Under the pieces are notes generated by a model that did not search any database, was not told where the DNA came from, and saw only the letters and a list, made by a program, of their open reading frames with translations. This document shows positions 62,145-64,000 of a stretch of DNA of 64,000 nucleotides, piece by piece. This DNA is from Tsukamurella pulmonis (lineage in GTDB: Bacteria; Actinomycetota; Actinomycetes; Mycobacteriales; Mycobacteriaceae), in assembly GCF_900103175.1 (NCBI RefSeq), contig NZ_FNLF01000002.1, positions 3,920,136-3,984,135 of the forward strand, written 5' to 3'. The first letter of the stretch is position 1; each line of letters starts with the position of its first letter. The position numbers and the translations under genes are program-made.

Positions 62145-63281
62145 GTGAAGGATGTCGTCGTGGTCGGTGCTGGCCAGGCCGGTTTGTCGGCCGCCTATTT
62201 CCTTCCCAGGTTCGGGATCGACAATTCTGTTGTCCTCGATCACAACTCGGGGCCGGGCGGCGCGTGGCGGCAGCGCTGGCCGTCGCTGACGCTGCGCGCG
62301 GCCAACCGCGTGCACGACCTCCCCGGATGGGGACTGCAGGACGCGCTCGGCACCGATTGCGATGACATCCCCGCCTCCACCGGCGTCGCGCAGTACTTCG
62401 GGGAGTACGAGAAGCGCTTCGGCATCGACGTGCACCGACCCGCCCACGTCGCCTCGGTCTCGCGCTGCGACGACGGCTTCCTGGTGGCCGGGCACGGCGC
62501 CGAGGGGCCCTTCGAGTACCGCACGCGCGCCGTCATCAACAGCACCGGCACGTGGGACAGCCCGTTCTGGCCGACGGTCCGCGGGGCCGCCTCGTTCCGG
62601 GGGGTGCAGCTGCACGCGCACGACTACCGGACCGCGGAGCCCTTCGCCGGGAAGACCGTCGCCGTGGTCGGCGCGGGCATCACGGCCGTACAGCTGCTGC
62701 TGGAGATCTCCGCGGTCGCCGACACGCTGTGGTTCACCCGCCGCGAGGTGCAGTGGGACACCACGCCCTTCGACCCCGACAAGGGCCGGCGCGCGGTGGC
62801 GCGGGTCGAGGAGCGGGTGCGGGCGGGGCTGCCGCCCGGGTCCGTCGTCTCGGTGACCGGCCTGCCGATGACCGAGGCCATGCGCCGCGGCATCGAGGCC
62901 GGGGTGCTGGTCCGGCAGCCGATGTTCGCCGCGCTCACCCCCGACGGTCCGCTCCTCGCCGACGGTTCGGTCGCGGCGGCCGACGTGATCCTGTGGTGCA
63001 CCGGCTTCCGCTACTCGATGGACCACCTCGCGCCGCTGAACCTGCGCTCCCCCGGCGGCGGCATCGTGATGACCGGCCGGCTCGCCACCGAGGTCGCGGG
63101 CGAGCCGCGGCTGCACCTGCTGGGCTACGGCCCGTCCGCGTCGACGATCGGCGCGAACCGGGCGGGGCGGGAGGCGGCGCGAGCGATCTCCGAGGTCCTC
63201 GGCGTGGACGCGTCCGGCGCTCAGGGCCGGATGGGGCGGGGCAGCTCGACGCCCGGGGCGAGGGGGCTCAGCGCAGGTTGA
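62145..63281 (+). CDS. FAD/NAD(P)-binding flavoprotein monooxygenase (CzcO-like)
   Basis: 378 aa. Two dinucleotide folds: VVVVGAGQAGLSAAYFLPRFG (FAD) and TVAVVGAGITAVQLLLEIS (NADPH), with GPGGAWRQRWPSLTLRAANRVHDLPGW, FINSTGTWDSPFWP and ADVILWCTGFRYSMDHLAPL typical of the CzcO/trimethylamine-monooxygenase-like group. Substrate unknown. GTG 62145, leaderless arrangement. Its last 14 bases overlap the convergent aldo/keto reductase gene. Confidence 0.85.
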   Translation: MKDVVVVGAGQAGLSAAYFLPRFGIDNSVVLDHNSGPGGAWRQRWPSLTLRAANRVHDLPGWGLQDALGTDCDDIPASTGVAQYFGEYEKRFGIDVHRPAHVASVSRCDDGFLVAGHGAEGPFEYRTRAVINSTGTWDSPFWPTVRGAASFRGVQLHAHDYRTAEPFAGKTVAVVGAGITAVQLLLEISAVADTLWFTRREVQWDTTPFDPDKGRRAVARVEERVRAGLPPGSVVSVTGLPMTEAMRRGIEAGVLVRQPMFAALTPDGPLLADGSVAAADVILWCTGFRYSMDHLAPLNLRSPGGGIVMTGRLATEVAGEPRLHLLGYGPSASTIGANRAGREAARAISEVLGVDASGAQGRMGRGSSTPGARGLSAG

Positions 63282-64000
63282 ACGTGGCCGGATCGGGGCC
63301 GATGCGCTGACCGGGGACGGCGCTGATCCGGGCGACCTCGTCGGCGGAGAGCTCGAAGCCGAAGACGTCGAAGTTCTCGGCGATGCGCGCGGGCGTCACC
63401 GACTTGGGGATCACGACGTTGCCCAGCTGCAGGTGCCAGCGCAGGATCGCCTGCGCGGGGGTCACGCCGTGCGCGGCGGCGACCTCGGTGATCACGGGAT
63501 CCTTGAGGGACTCGCCCTGCCCCAGCGGGGACCAGGCCTCGGTGGCGATGCCGTGCTCGGCGTGGAAGGCGCGCAGTTCGTCCTGCGGCAGGCCGGGGTG
63601 CAGCTCGATCTGGTTGACGGTCGGGGTCTCGCCGGTCTCGTCGATCACGCGGCGCAGCGCCTCGACGGTGAAGTTGCTGACGCCGATGGCCTTCGCGCGC
63701 CCCTCGTCGCGGATCCGCTGGAAGGCCTTGAACGTGTCGACGTAGCGGTCGTATTCGAGGACGGGCCAGTGGATGAGGTACAGGTCCACGTAGTCGGTGC
63801 CGAGGCGCTCGAGCGAACCGTCGAAGGCGCGCAGCGTCTCGTCGAAGCCCTGGTCCGAGTTCCACAACTTGGTGGTCAGGAACACCTCGTCGCGGGCGAG
63901 GCCACTCTCGGCGATCGCGCGGCCGGTGCCGGCCTCGTTCTCGTAGACCTTGGCCGTGTCGATCGAGCGATAACCGACGCGCAGGGCCTCCGCGACGGCG
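63268..64000 (-). CDS. Aldo/keto reductase (5' end cut off by window edge)
   Basis: At least 243 residues; the N-terminus lies beyond 64000. AKR marks: RSIDTAKVYENEAGTG (catalytic Asp, Tyr), VFLTTKLWNSDQGFDETLRAFDGSLERLGTDYVDLYLIHWP (Lys, His), IGVSNFTVEALRRVI, VNQIELHPGLPQDELRAFHAEHGIATEAWSPLGQG and VIPKSVTPARIAENFDVFGFELS. Fits the AKR5 group (2,5-diketo-gluconate or methylglyoxal reductases, Rv2971-like). Reduces small aldehydes or ketones with NADPH; substrate unknown. Confidence 0.9.
   Translation of the reverse strand, partial: AVAEALRVGYRSIDTAKVYENEAGTGRAIAESGLARDEVFLTTKLWNSDQGFDETLRAFDGSLERLGTDYVDLYLIHWPVLEYDRYVDTFKAFQRIRDEGRAKAIGVSNFTVEALRRVIDETGETPTVNQIELHPGLPQDELRAFHAEHGIATEAWSPLGQGESLKDPVITEVAAAHGVTPAQAILRWHLQLGNVVIPKSVTPARIAENFDVFGFELSADEVARISAVPGQRIGPDPATFNLR

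Overview
The window is GC-rich DNA from a mycolic-acid actinobacterium (order Mycobacteriales). Several blocks keep the gene neighbourhoods of Mycobacterium tuberculosis: an Rv0944-Rv0950c set (Fpg-type glycosylase, short-chain dehydrogenase, pgi, chorismate mutase, uvrD1, M23 peptidase), an Rv0905-Rv0909 set (echA6, metallo-beta-lactamase-fold protein, small antitoxin-family protein) and an Rv2498c-Rv2506 set (leucine/itaconate catabolism). Tsukamurella is my best guess for the genus; this is inferred from gene content and is not proven. There is one tRNA (Arg, CCU) and there are no rRNAs, IS elements, phage genes or CRISPR arrays.

Layout. 1-1.3 kb: LppX/LprG-type lipoprotein and a small secreted DUF4189 protein. 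1.3-7.7 kb: a signalling cluster with a PP2C phosphatase, a TerY/YegL-like vWA protein and a divergent transmembrane kinase (a phosphatase-vWA-kinase triad), a newly noted 53-aa gene, a GH10 xylanase-like lipoprotein and a PknH-type receptor kinase. 7.8-18.3 kb: the leucine/itaconate operon accD1-accA1-fadE19-maoC-citE-fadD35-acetoacetyl-CoA synthetase, with a TetR gene upstream. 18.3-22.6 kb: an M-box (Mg2+) riboswitch, a short leader ORF, mgtC, a fused double permease and an ABC ATPase. 22.8-27.3 kb: M23 peptidase, membrane protein and uvrD1. 27.4-34 kb: three secreted or membrane unknowns, two of them tandem paralogues with matching promoters, and a polytopic GT-C-like protein. 34-42 kb: chorismate mutase, a TetR-controlled flavin monooxygenase, aldehyde dehydrogenase, pgi, a beta-hydroxyacid dehydrogenase, an SDR and YczE. 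42-46 kb: MocR regulator (YczR), PapA5-like acyltransferase and two membrane proteins. 46.8-50 kb: iron uptake by an EfeU-EfeO fusion plus EfeB. 50-58 kb: DNA glycosylase, CysQ-like phosphatase, AraC regulator, fatty acid hydroxylase, cobF with TetR, rnhA and metallophosphoesterase. 58.4-64 kb: tRNA-Arg, a vWA/solute-binding protein, antitoxin-like protein, MBL protein, echA6, a flavoprotein monooxygenase and a partial aldo/keto reductase cut by the right edge.

Two themes cut across the genes. First, many genes show a -10 hexamer (TAnnnT) six or seven bases before the start codon, the signature of leaderless mRNA; two divergent pairs have -10 boxes that overlap in the shared sequence AATCTAnnnT. 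Second, a 60-bp palindromic repeat built around GCACCCGGCATGCCGGGTGC occurs three times between genes, and a second type of inverted repeat occurs twice.

The strongest candidates for under-described biology are the M-box/leader-ORF/mgtC/ABC operon without a solute-binding protein, the tandem secreted paralogues sharing CRP-like sites, the membrane-anchored phosphatase-vWA-kinase triad with its extra small protein, and the palindromic repeat family.
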